NCBI GenBank assembly: GCA_903921455.1
Contig: CAIXPZ010000033.1
Location: 1 to 14,213 of the forward strand
Direction of reading: 5' to 3'
DNA length: 14,213 bases
Source: an uncultured Verrucomicrobia subdivision 3 bacterium
GTDB taxonomy: Bacteria; Verrucomicrobiota; Verrucomicrobiae; Limisphaerales; UBA11358
Within the stretch, counting starts at the first letter, position 1, and each line of letters opens with the position of its first letter. The translations under genes were made by a program, and so were the position numbers. Shown here one piece after another: positions 1-8,408 of this stretch. Below the pieces are notes generated by a model. That model was not told the origin of the DNA, did not search any database, and worked only from the letters and a program-made list of their open reading frames with translations.

Positions 1-71
1 AGAAAGCCGCCGAGGCAGTAGGCCAGCGGCGTGAGCAATTCGCGGAACAGGTATCGGTCGTGCAACCGCAT
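1..71 (-). CDS. LptF/LptG (YjgP/YjgQ) family permease, N-terminal fragment
   Basis: This is the first 23 complete codons of a gene that runs off the left edge of the window. Reading down from the ATG at 71, the peptide begins MRLHDRYLFRELLTPLAYC and continues into a hydrophobic stretch. The pattern [ML]R-x-x-DRYL-x-REL, leading directly into the first membrane segment, is typical of YjgP/YjgQ permeases. These are the inner-membrane subunits that, with LptB, extract lipopolysaccharide and pass it to the periplasmic bridge. It lies about 39 bases downstream of the acetyltransferase stop on the same strand, so it could be the last gene of the operon or have its own promoter. No Shine-Dalgarno sequence is visible. 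LptF cannot be told from LptG with so little sequence, and an unrelated membrane protein remains possible. Confidence 0.62.
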   Translation of the reverse strand, partial: MRLHDRYLFRELLTPLAYCLGGF

Positions 72-110
72 GGCGCAGGTTAGACGGCGGGCGGATTTCT
101 GCCAAACGAA

Positions 111-590
111 TTAAGACGCGGGTGATTTGTCTTTTAGGCAAGCAACCGCCTCGCCGCATTTGGCCGTGGCCGGATATTGCATCATGAAATGCGCGATGCC
201 CGCTTCGCTGAACTGGTTCCCCACTTTGGAAAAACCGTTCCGCTCATAAAACGTCACGGATCTCAACTGCGCATGCAGGTAAATCATTATTCCCAGGGCT
301 GAAACATCCGGCAAAATTTCCTTGAGGAGGATCGCGCCAATGCCCTTATTGCGGAATGGCTGCCGCACGGCAAAACGCTCCAGCTTGATTCCTTTCTCGG
401 TGGCCCGCCAGCGGGCGGTGGCAAGGGCTTGGTCACCGAGGAAAAGCAGGTAATGATGAGCCTCCGCCTCGCGATCATATTCCAAAGCCGCAGCAATCCC
501 TTGTTCTTGAACAAACACCTCGTTTCGGATGGCGAAGGCATGTTCCGCCAGCGATTGGTCTTGAACGGAAAATCGTTTGACCACGAACAT
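111..590 (-). CDS. GNAT-family N-acetyltransferase
   Basis: This is a small cytoplasmic acetyltransferase predicted to move an acetyl group from acetyl-CoA to an amine; the substrate is unknown. Numbering from the in-frame GTG at 599, the region IRNEVFVQEQG (24-34) matches the N-terminal motif of ElaA-like GNATs. ERFAVRQPFRNKGIGAILL (74-92) is motif A, with the acetyl-CoA pyrophosphate loop R/Q-x-x-G-x-G/A as RNKGIG. HAQ followed by FYERNGF (109-123) is the usual C-terminal signature, and EAGIAHFMM closes the fold. I prefer the ATG at 590 (159 residues) to the GTG at 599 (162 residues) because it is ATG, but neither has a clear ribosome-binding site. It lies about 30 bases after the metallopeptidase stop, so co-transcription is likely, although its function does not obviously belong to that pathway. 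Confidence 0.85.
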   Translation of the reverse strand: MFVVKRFSVQDQSLAEHAFAIRNEVFVQEQGIAAALEYDREAEAHHYLLFLGDQALATARWRATEKGIKLERFAVRQPFRNKGIGAILLKEILPDVSALGIMIYLHAQLRSVTFYERNGFSKVGNQFSEAGIAHFMMQYPATAKCGEAVACLKDKSPAS

Positions 591-620
591 AAAAATCACG
601 CCAACAGGCTTTGCCCAGCT

Positions 621-2144
621 TTAACTGGTCTTGGGCGGAAAGTTATAGGGAATCCAGTCGGGATACTGCTTGAGGTCGCGCTTCAAGCCGTCGGAAAGGG
701 GAATGCCCCAGAGATTGAAGTAAGGGGCGAAGTTGCGCCCGGCCGTTTCCGAAAGATAGCGCACCAACCGGTCGCGCTTTTCCGCATCGCCTTTTGGCCT
801 TTGGTCATCGGGCAGTTCCTGATAGCGCCGGAAGGTTTTCTTGAAGAGATCCCAGCCAAAATCATTTTGAATAAGCCGGAAGGTGGTGAGCGCCAAGAAC
901 GGATCGCCCTGCCATTTCTTGAAGTCGGGTTTCTTGCCGAAATAACTTTGAAGCATCTTCGTGGTGCCGCTGTTCGACACGCCCGGATGGGCGTTGTCGC
1001 GGCCCTCGGCAATCTTATCAAAGGAATAGAGCGAGAAGAGATTCACGCTGACCTCGGTGGTGCCGTTAAAGACCCAGTCTTGGTTCTGCATGTTGTGGCC
1101 GATCTCGTGGAAGAAACCCCAGTTGGGGCCGCCATTCGCGGGCTGGGAGAATTGCGCCGGGTCGGAAATGAAATCCTCCGTGCTCATGTGTTTCTCCGGG
1201 CAATGATGCACCATGATGGGATAGCCGCTGTGCATGAAGCCGCCGCCGATATGCACGTCGGTCACGAGCCGTTGCGCGCGGTAAAAGGGCGTGGGCAGTT
1301 GCGCCAAATCCATTTCCGCGCCGATGACGTTATTCCAGATTTTCATGCGCGCCGTGGGATCGGTGATTTTTTTCAAAACGTGGGTTGGGAGCATGATGAT
1401 GATGTTGCTGGTGGTAAGTTCGCCCCACGGTGCGCCAGAACTTTCGACGATATTCTTCCATTCGTCATCGGTGGTCTTACCCAGAATAAACTCCGGCGAC
1501 ATGACGGCGTTGCCAATAGTGATGTCCGCCGACCATGCGGCATTAGTGGGCGGGCAAGTGATATAGATGAGGCCGCCGAAGGGATTGGACGCAAGCGTGC
1601 GGGTGGCTTTTAGCGGCGTATGGTTCACGAGCAAAGGCATCCGGCGCCAAGGTTCCTTGGAAGCGACCCATTCGTTGAGGTTGTCAGAGTGGCAGCCAAT
1701 CTGCACTTCTAGTTTGCCGACGAGGGCGGCGGGAATTTCAACTGTTATCACCTCGCCTGGCGCGGCATACAGCGCAGTGGAATACATGTTGGGCGAAAAC
1801 GGATCGGAATAGTCCAGCGGCGTGATAAGCCGCAACATGGCGGCGTCGGGCGGTGTGTGTGTGTGGTTCAGTGTGCGCGTGATGCGTGCGGTGCCGGGCG
1901 CAACCGCGCCGGGAAACACCGCCGCCGAAGGCTGCGCGCCAAACTTGCCGGCCGGCGCGTTCAGCATTTCCTGGCAACGCTTGAAGACAGTCTGGCGCAA
2001 TTCCTTTTCCGCCACGGCCAGCGGTTGGGCGGTGCTGATCACGAGCGTGTCGGCAGGGTTGGTGGTGTCGCCGTTGGTCTGGGCGTGAACCGCTAGGCCG
2101 CCCGATAGCAGGCACAGCGCGATGAACGTGAGTTTGGTTTTCAT
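621..2144 (-). CDS. Exported M60/enhancin-like zinc metallopeptidase
   Basis: This is a predicted secreted or periplasmic zinc metallopeptidase of the M60 (enhancin, mucinase-like) family, whose studied members cleave heavily glycosylated proteins. The signal peptide spans residues 1-21 (MKTKLTFIALCLLSGGLAVHA) with likely cleavage at AHA|Q. Residues 100-210 hold a beta-rich region, including a YAAPGEVITVEIP stretch, as found ahead of M60 catalytic domains. The active site is intact: HEIGH at 346-350 with a third ligand candidate, E364, giving HExxH-x13-E within the M60 spacing. A helical C-terminal part (about 395-490) follows. At 507 residues it is a compact member with no visible carbohydrate-binding module or membrane anchor. 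It starts 27 bases after the DUF5107 gene, so it probably belongs to the same transcript. Substrate specificity is inferred from the family only. Confidence 0.86.
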   Translation of the reverse strand: MKTKLTFIALCLLSGGLAVHAQTNGDTTNPADTLVISTAQPLAVAEKELRQTVFKRCQEMLNAPAGKFGAQPSAAVFPGAVAPGTARITRTLNHTHTPPDAAMLRLITPLDYSDPFSPNMYSTALYAAPGEVITVEIPAALVGKLEVQIGCHSDNLNEWVASKEPWRRMPLLVNHTPLKATRTLASNPFGGLIYITCPPTNAAWSADITIGNAVMSPEFILGKTTDDEWKNIVESSGAPWGELTTSNIIIMLPTHVLKKITDPTARMKIWNNVIGAEMDLAQLPTPFYRAQRLVTDVHIGGGFMHSGYPIMVHHCPEKHMSTEDFISDPAQFSQPANGGPNWGFFHEIGHNMQNQDWVFNGTTEVSVNLFSLYSFDKIAEGRDNAHPGVSNSGTTKMLQSYFGKKPDFKKWQGDPFLALTTFRLIQNDFGWDLFKKTFRRYQELPDDQRPKGDAEKRDRLVRYLSETAGRNFAPYFNLWGIPLSDGLKRDLKQYPDWIPYNFPPKTS

Positions 2145-2171
2145 AGTGTTAATAAGACGAGCAGAAAGTTA

Positions 2172-5100
2172 CTAGTTTTTATTTAGCCGCACCCAAGCGG
2201 ATAGGATGCGGGTTTCCGGAGTCTGCAAATCGTCCGGCAGTGAGTTATAGTTGCCGGCATAGATTTCTTTGCCCCACGCTGCCAGCGTTTTTTCGTCTAT
2301 GGAAGTCGCAGGCAATGAATCTAACAACTGTGCGGCGTCATCCGCCCGTCCGGATGTTTTCAAGGCCAGTGCGCGAATGATGGAGCCGGCGACGGAAGTC
2401 TTGGCTGGCGTCGCGAAGGATAAGATTTTTTCCAATGACAACTGCGCGGCCTGCGGATTAGTGCGCCGATTGCATTCGTAAGTGAGCCAGTCTTCGAGCC
2501 GTTCATCCAAGTCTGCGTCATAAGGTTTGCCCGCGCCCAGATTCTCCGGCCATTCGCGCGCCTTGGTGATGAGTTGCAGCGCCGCATCGAACGAACCGGC
2601 TTTCATCTGTTGCAAGGCGAGCATCAAATCCGCCTCGCGCAAAGTTGCCCGCGCATCGGTGCTGCCTTCACAGGGCAATAGCTTGAGCGGAACCAGCAGG
2701 TCGGCGGCAGCTTGATACTGGCCATTGAGAACAAGTGTCTTTGCGTGGAGCAGCGCGAGCACATTATTGCTGGGGAAAAGCTGATGGTAATGTCCAGCTA
2801 CAGTAAGTGCGGCGGCAGCGTTGGTTTGGGCGAGGTAATGTTTCGCCAACAGCAAGCCGTAACGCCATTGTGTCGCATCCAACTGCGCCGCGCGTTCGAG
2901 ATCAGGCACCGTTGTCGCATCTATCAACTGGGTGCGCGCGGCATAGAATGGACCGAACTGTGGTTCGTCCCCGCACGCAGACAGAAGCTCGCGCGCGGGA
3001 GTAAGTTCACCCTGATACCAACGAATCATGGCGAGGTAATAGCGGGATTGCCACACATGGCTCATCTGATTAGCCCATTCAAACACCGGTATAGACTCGG
3101 TGCGAAACGGAAAGACAAATGCCGGTGAGGCAGCCTCCGCACGGGCCAGCAAGGCGGTATCCTGATGCAAGTAAGCGAGCCAATAAAGCACCTCCGCTGT
3201 CGGTGGTGCAAGTTCCAACACCTGTGCCGCATCCTTGTGGAGACCGGCATTGCGATACCAGGCCGCCAGTTCGAGATAAGTTTCCTGCGGCAGTTCGTTG
3301 CGGATCTGGCTGGTGAAGTCTTTGGCGTTGATCTTGCCGCGCAAGTAATTCTCAAAGTGCGCGAAGTGATTCAGCGGATCAAGTTCAAGCAAGGTTCGAC
3401 AGGCCGCTTCCGCCGCGGGTGTGTTTCCGCAAATCCGGTTGACACAAGCCTTGATCTCGATGGCGTCTAGGTTGCGGCGGTCGTTGTCCAGCGAGCTTTC
3501 TGCATCCTTCAACGCACGGTCATATTGTTTTTCGCGAAGATACTCCTTCGACAATTCAGTTAAAGCCGCACTGCGCCAGCCAGTCGAAAGCGCTGCGACA
3601 CTGAACGCGTCTTTTGCATCGGCCTGATTACCCAACGCAACACTGGCGATTCCAAACTGGTAATTGGCACCGGGATCGTAAGTGTCAATGCTCAAGGCCT
3701 GCATTGCGTAATCACGCGCCTTGCTCCAGTCAGCCCGCCGATTCGACAGCGCCGCCATTTCCACCAAGGCGGGCGCGTAGTTGGGATTAGTATTTAGACA
3801 GGCGAGGAAATTGGTTTCCGCCGCTAGGTAAGCGCGTTCACGGCTGTTCTCCTTGCCGCTGAGATACAGGCCATAGTCCGACTGCCAGTTAAAATCTTTC
3901 GGTGCTTCCGTTGGCCGGCTTAGAACGTCGTCTGCAACCATCTCATAATGCAGCTTGTTACCACCAAGAGATACTTTGAGCGCCTTGGGTTCGGAGGCGA
4001 GCGGCACGGAATACTCTGCGGTCTGCATCGGCTTGAGCACGACCGCCTGCGACCATAGCTGGTTTGTGCCATCAAATACTTCTAGTTTATCGCGCAACGA
4101 CTGGGCTGGCGAAATGCGGATCACCAACTGGTTGCCTTCGGGGGTAACATTCATCGCGCCCCAGGGACTGGCGCTCACGAAACCTTTCGTTCCTTGAACC
4201 GGTTGCCAGTATTCGGTCCAACTGTCTGTGGCGTGCGGCGGAAACTCTTTATGCTTGAACGGAGTCAGTGTGCTTTCGTCAGCCGTCTGATTAAAAAGCC
4301 GGCCAGACTGGACTTCAACGTATTGTCCATTGGTATCTGTCAGGAGATGTTCCCAAATCATGCCCTGTCGTGAAAGTCCCCAGATCCAGACTTTCCGGCC
4401 AGGCTTATCCGCATAGTCCGCGTAATGCGCCATCCCGAAATCCTCGTCTTGATAATAACCTCCGAAGAACTCTGACAACCGGCCGAACACATGATACGAC
4501 TTATACGGACCAAAGTTATTCTTCTCATACCACGAGATGTCGTGACCATTCTCCGGATTCACCGGCCAGTCGAACACCTTGCCATCATGGCCGAGATAAT
4601 GCGTGCCGGGATTGACGAATTGCAGGTTGCCGGACGCCTTGATGCCTACGTTCATCCAGGTGTAGTAAGGTTGTTCAGCAACGGAATCATTATGCCAGAA
4701 CGAACGCGTTGTGAAACAAGACTGATCTGCTGGAAGATTGATTTCCAAGCGCCAAGTGGTGCGGGTTAGCAAATCCAGCGTGCCAATGATGCAGCTCACG
4801 CTGCCGTCAGCATTGTGCTTTGTCACGTAATCCACCGGCGAAAAGCAGTTCGGCGTGTGGCCGATGATGCCATAGTTGGCCTCCATGCCGCCGCTCGTCC
4901 ACGGGCCGCGCATGGAGACATCGCGAAACTTCACGACGTTGTTGAAGTAAAGAAATGGACGTCCGGTCTTCTTGTCAATCGCGGCCCAGACCTTGCCGCC
5001 AATCTCCGGGAGAATCAGCAGTTGAATGTAATCATTCGAAAGCTCAACCACCTTCCATTTCTTCTGCACGGATTGGTCGGTGAACCCGTCATAGCGAAAG

Positions 5101-5315
5101 TAAGGATAGTAGCGCGACATGGCAGGCAGGGGATCGGGGTCGGAATACGGATAAGTGGTGAAAACCCGCTCGTATTCTTTTACCACGGCGTTGTGAGTAA
5201 ACAGTCCGGCATCCACCGGCGTCGCATAGACCAAGGACACAAACAACGCGACCAGAAGAGATTTGCCCAAGTTCATAAAGTTCAATATGCCGGTCATTGG
5301 TTGATAGTTATTCAT
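2172..5315 (-). CDS. Exported DUF5107 domain protein with C-terminal TPR repeats
   Basis: This is a 1047-residue predicted exported protein. Residues about 45-370 match the DUF5107 family: an LPEIGGKVWAAIDKKTG segment (102-118), a GGMEANYGIIG segment (142-152), and a KVWIWGLSRQGMIWEHLLTD region (308-327). The domain resembles the galactose-mutarotase-like beta-sandwich seen in sugar-active proteins; no reaction is established. Residues about 395-455 form a beta region, and from about 490 to the end the protein is helical with TPR-like repeats, for example around 515-545 and 595-650. The first ATG (5315) overlaps the upstream stop as ATGA, which suggests translational coupling. An ATG at 5276 (residue 14) begins a cleaner signal peptide, MNLGKSLLVALFVSLVYA, with cleavage near VDA|G, so the true start may be there. 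The TPR half suggests partner binding or a scaffold role. Confidence 0.83.
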   Translation of the reverse strand: MNNYQPMTGILNFMNLGKSLLVALFVSLVYATPVDAGLFTHNAVVKEYERVFTTYPYSDPDPLPAMSRYYPYFRYDGFTDQSVQKKWKVVELSNDYIQLLILPEIGGKVWAAIDKKTGRPFLYFNNVVKFRDVSMRGPWTSGGMEANYGIIGHTPNCFSPVDYVTKHNADGSVSCIIGTLDLLTRTTWRLEINLPADQSCFTTRSFWHNDSVAEQPYYTWMNVGIKASGNLQFVNPGTHYLGHDGKVFDWPVNPENGHDISWYEKNNFGPYKSYHVFGRLSEFFGGYYQDEDFGMAHYADYADKPGRKVWIWGLSRQGMIWEHLLTDTNGQYVEVQSGRLFNQTADESTLTPFKHKEFPPHATDSWTEYWQPVQGTKGFVSASPWGAMNVTPEGNQLVIRISPAQSLRDKLEVFDGTNQLWSQAVVLKPMQTAEYSVPLASEPKALKVSLGGNKLHYEMVADDVLSRPTEAPKDFNWQSDYGLYLSGKENSRERAYLAAETNFLACLNTNPNYAPALVEMAALSNRRADWSKARDYAMQALSIDTYDPGANYQFGIASVALGNQADAKDAFSVAALSTGWRSAALTELSKEYLREKQYDRALKDAESSLDNDRRNLDAIEIKACVNRICGNTPAAEAACRTLLELDPLNHFAHFENYLRGKINAKDFTSQIRNELPQETYLELAAWYRNAGLHKDAAQVLELAPPTAEVLYWLAYLHQDTALLARAEAASPAFVFPFRTESIPVFEWANQMSHVWQSRYYLAMIRWYQGELTPARELLSACGDEPQFGPFYAARTQLIDATTVPDLERAAQLDATQWRYGLLLAKHYLAQTNAAAALTVAGHYHQLFPSNNVLALLHAKTLVLNGQYQAAADLLVPLKLLPCEGSTDARATLREADLMLALQQMKAGSFDAALQLITKAREWPENLGAGKPYDADLDERLEDWLTYECNRRTNPQAAQLSLEKILSFATPAKTSVAGSIIRALALKTSGRADDAAQLLDSLPATSIDEKTLAAWGKEIYAGNYNSLPDDLQTPETRILSAWVRLNKN

Positions 5316-8300
5316 TTAGGAGCGACATAGAGCAACCAGCCTTTACCTTTCGCCACCGGAATTGGATCAGCAGGTTTGAATTGCGCCGCCGGTTGGAATC
5401 CGGCGATTTCTGGTGCCGTCAATATTGCCTTGTTTGGATCAAGACCTAACGCCTTCCAATCAAATGTAAGTTGAATCTGCTCATCACTTGCCGCCCAACT
5501 GGCGATGGAGATCAGGCTCCGGTCATGTCCAACATAGGTGGTCGCGAGGATGTTGGTGCTGCCGGTTTTAACCGGACAACGGGGCGACCAATAGCCGATC
5601 ATCTGGCTGTCCTGGATTTTGAATTCGTCCCAAACCTTCCAGATGGGCGATGGATCATTCCCGTCGTAAGGAATGCGGCTAGTCATGCCGTAGAGCATGC
5701 CGCGCCAGCGGTTGCCGCCGTCTTGAAGCATTTCACCCATGAGTCCGAAGGGGATGCCGGACATCTCGACAAGCCAAAAGTCCGGCGGCATATCGGGGTT
5801 GAAGTATTCACCAAACCAAAGGCGGTCTAGGTAAGGAAAGTGTTCGAGATAGACATTGGCGCAACTGCCGAATCCGTCATGCGGACCAAACTGGTTGGCG
5901 GAATGAAAATCAATCAGCGAGCCGGGGCGGCCGCGATCCAGAACTTTCCGCACGCGTTTCATGGTGGTGCGGTCATAGGCCAGGTCGTCAATATACAAGC
6001 CATCTATGCCGACGTTCTTCACCAGCCAGTTCAAGCCCTCGATGTAATAGTTATCCCAGCGCGTGCTGCCTTTGTCTATGATGGCTGCGTCCTTCCACTG
6101 GGGCACAAACCACGCTGGCATGTAATTAGTGCCGAGATGTTCTTGGAGCCACGCGTCACCGCCGCCTTTGCCGTAGGGGAAGATTTCGTCACCCAGGCTG
6201 CGCAGGGCAAACAGCTCCGCCGCGTGATTGGATAGCTCGCGCATTGTGTCATAGATTTTCACTTTGAGGCCCTTTGCGTGAGCTTCCTCCACATACTTCC
6301 GCATCTGATCCACATGCAGGAAAGGATAGTTGATGTAGGGATTGGCATCATTCGCGTGATGGATGTTGACGGTGTTGGCACCGGAGCGGACGACCGCGTC
6401 AACCGGCTGATAGCTGTGGAAGAAACGCGTGGCCCATTGCTTCCGCGTGTTCAGCGGCTTAAACGGAGTTAACATCAGGTCAAAATCGAAATGCAATTTC
6501 TGTCCCGCCGCCAAACTACGCTTGCCGCCATAACAGTTGATGGCGAGCGTGTCATCAACCGTCCGCAGCGTAATGCCACCATGTCCCTCGTTGAACCACG
6601 CCGGCGGCATGTGGAGCGGCTGGTCCTCGTAAAAATTTGTGAGCAGCGGCGGCGCGTAGTTTTCCCCTTTCAGCTTGAATTGCAGTCCGGCTCCAACATC
6701 GCCCAGCCACGCGCTGTCCTGATGTTTCTTCACGTCCCAGTTCCAGTCATAGCTGGACGGACATTGCGCGCCTTGAAATCCTAGGCCCATAAGATAGTGC
6801 GCCCTAGCTTTGACTATCGGTAGCCGCAGGCTCAAATCAGCCAGATCAATAGGCTCGGTGGCCGTGATGGTGGTCTTGTATTCCACAAACCCGTCGAACT
6901 CCATCCGCCCGCGCACTTCCAACACCAGCGGCCCGGCGGTGCTGCGCGCAGTCCATTCCGCCGCCGTATCGGTTTGCTTGGTAAAGATACAGTCAACATT
7001 ATTCCAGCTTAAACGTCCGGTGGCGGCTTCAGCGACCAGTTCCATCGGGGCCGTCAGCAGCGATGAACCGCTGGCTTCTAACTCTGTTCCTTCAGGTGAA
7101 AAGTAACTTACTAACTGGCTGGGCAAGCCGGATGGACTAAGTGTTAGTTGCCGGCCGAGTATCGAAACTGTGTTGTTAGTCACTCGGACAGGAATATACG
7201 GACTCAGCACTTCGTCATCCTGCGCCAGCGTGGAATCCAGCCAGCGCAATCGCGATTGTTTTGCCGGTTCGCTGTCGCCGTGGTCGAGCAGAGGTTTGCC
7301 ATCAATCGTCAAAGCCAGCTTCACCGTTTGCGCCGGCAGACCGGCGGGTTGGATGGTCAAACTACCTTCATACTTGCCCGCCGCAATGTCCTCTGGAATC
7401 TGCACGCCGAACCAAAGTGCCTGAACTTGGTCCTTCGCCACCGACACGGGCTTGGCAAATGCGGTTCCATTCCAATTCGTCCCACCGGTATTAAAACAAC
7501 GCAATGCTGAAACCGGGATGATGGCATTGGCGGATTGAAGCTTGTCGTAGTGAATGGAGACATCCTTCAAATCGGATGACATGGCGAACACGCCGATTTG
7601 AAAGGCATAGAACTCGCCCGGAGCCGCTTCACCAGTAAATTCCGATTTCGGCCCCGCCTGAATCCATTTCAAAGGTAGCCGATCCGTCATTCGAATCGGC
7701 CGCAGCCGGTCTTCCGGGAACAGCAGAAACGCTTTGCCCGCATTCGCCGCCTGCAACTGGCGCTGTTCCGCATCCGTCGCGCATACCTCCATTGCATAAA
7801 AGCTGTTGAACTGGTCAATCGCCTGAAACTCGATCACCTTTGCGCGCGGGAACTTATCCAGCGTTGCCGGCACCGGCTCATTCAAACTAAGTCCGCATTT
7901 CGCCAGCCATTCCGGGGCGGCGTTCGTCTGCGGTGGTTGATAGGACACGCTGGGATAATTTTTGCCACGCGACATACTCGGCAGATAATAAGCGTAGTAA
8001 GTGCCGGCGCGTGGTGACTGAAAGATGATGTCTCCGAAATCGGAATTGACCGCGACGCGAAACAGATTGGTGATCTGGCTGCCGGTTCCTGCGTCCACCA
8101 CGATGACGTTTTTCTTTTCCGGATGGACATCGCGGCGACGCCAGGGAATGTGCGCCCAGACTGCTTCGGTCGCTTGGGCAATCTCCAACACGGCGCGCTG
8201 ATTGCCAAAAGCCGACGCGTCCCAATTGCCCGTGCCGTAGGGCACTTCCGCCGCCTGACTTTCGCTGGCGAATCCAGTCAGCCCGCCCGTCGCGAACAGG

Positions 8301-8335
8301 GTTGCCACCAAACACAAAAAAGAATTTTGCCGCAT
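5312..8335 (-). CDS. Large exported glycoside-hydrolase-like protein (DUF6067/GH123_N-like)
   Basis: This is a 1007-residue predicted secreted protein of the 'glycoside hydrolase domain' type seen in Verrucomicrobia, Lentisphaerae and Bacteroidetes. The signal peptide spans residues 1 to about 29 (cleavage near SQA|AE). Beta-rich domains occupy about 30-345 and 375-625; the part around 365-620 resembles the DUF6067 region. A probable TIM barrel covers about 630-915, with alternating strands and helices. Strand-end motifs are NTVNIHHAND (654-663), GIDGLYIDDLAYDR (776-789) and SLIDFHSAN (806-814), and a small beta domain ends the protein. The paired aspartates D783-D784 are candidate catalytic residues by analogy with 'GLYxDD' barrels; this is inference. 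The substrate is unknown. The ATG at 8335 follows a weak AGGCAGCA sequence. Its stop overlaps the DUF5107 start by four bases, so the two proteins are probably made in step. Confidence 0.76.
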   Translation of the reverse strand: MRQNSFLCLVATLFATGGLTGFASESQAAEVPYGTGNWDASAFGNQRAVLEIAQATEAVWAHIPWRRRDVHPEKKNVIVVDAGTGSQITNLFRVAVNSDFGDIIFQSPRAGTYYAYYLPSMSRGKNYPSVSYQPPQTNAAPEWLAKCGLSLNEPVPATLDKFPRAKVIEFQAIDQFNSFYAMEVCATDAEQRQLQAANAGKAFLLFPEDRLRPIRMTDRLPLKWIQAGPKSEFTGEAAPGEFYAFQIGVFAMSSDLKDVSIHYDKLQSANAIIPVSALRCFNTGGTNWNGTAFAKPVSVAKDQVQALWFGVQIPEDIAAGKYEGSLTIQPAGLPAQTVKLALTIDGKPLLDHGDSEPAKQSRLRWLDSTLAQDDEVLSPYIPVRVTNNTVSILGRQLTLSPSGLPSQLVSYFSPEGTELEASGSSLLTAPMELVAEAATGRLSWNNVDCIFTKQTDTAAEWTARSTAGPLVLEVRGRMEFDGFVEYKTTITATEPIDLADLSLRLPIVKARAHYLMGLGFQGAQCPSSYDWNWDVKKHQDSAWLGDVGAGLQFKLKGENYAPPLLTNFYEDQPLHMPPAWFNEGHGGITLRTVDDTLAINCYGGKRSLAAGQKLHFDFDLMLTPFKPLNTRKQWATRFFHSYQPVDAVVRSGANTVNIHHANDANPYINYPFLHVDQMRKYVEEAHAKGLKVKIYDTMRELSNHAAELFALRSLGDEIFPYGKGGGDAWLQEHLGTNYMPAWFVPQWKDAAIIDKGSTRWDNYYIEGLNWLVKNVGIDGLYIDDLAYDRTTMKRVRKVLDRGRPGSLIDFHSANQFGPHDGFGSCANVYLEHFPYLDRLWFGEYFNPDMPPDFWLVEMSGIPFGLMGEMLQDGGNRWRGMLYGMTSRIPYDGNDPSPIWKVWDEFKIQDSQMIGYWSPRCPVKTGSTNILATTYVGHDRSLISIASWAASDEQIQLTFDWKALGLDPNKAILTAPEIAGFQPAAQFKPADPIPVAKGKGWLLYVAPK

Positions 8336-8408
8336 GTTGCTGCCTAGACTGACAGAGATTCAGTTGAAAGTAATCTACCACCTTCGGGGGATGGCGTTGA
8401 ACCAACCG

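Noticed and set aside
72..110. Possible terminator between the acetyltransferase and the LptF/G-like gene
   Set aside because: No stem with a T-run was found on the minus strand; the 39 bases look like an ordinary short spacer.
429..1613. A 394-codon plus-strand open frame across the acetyltransferase and M60 genes
   Set aside because: It runs antisense to two genes with intact family motifs, and its translation shows no domain or signal peptide.
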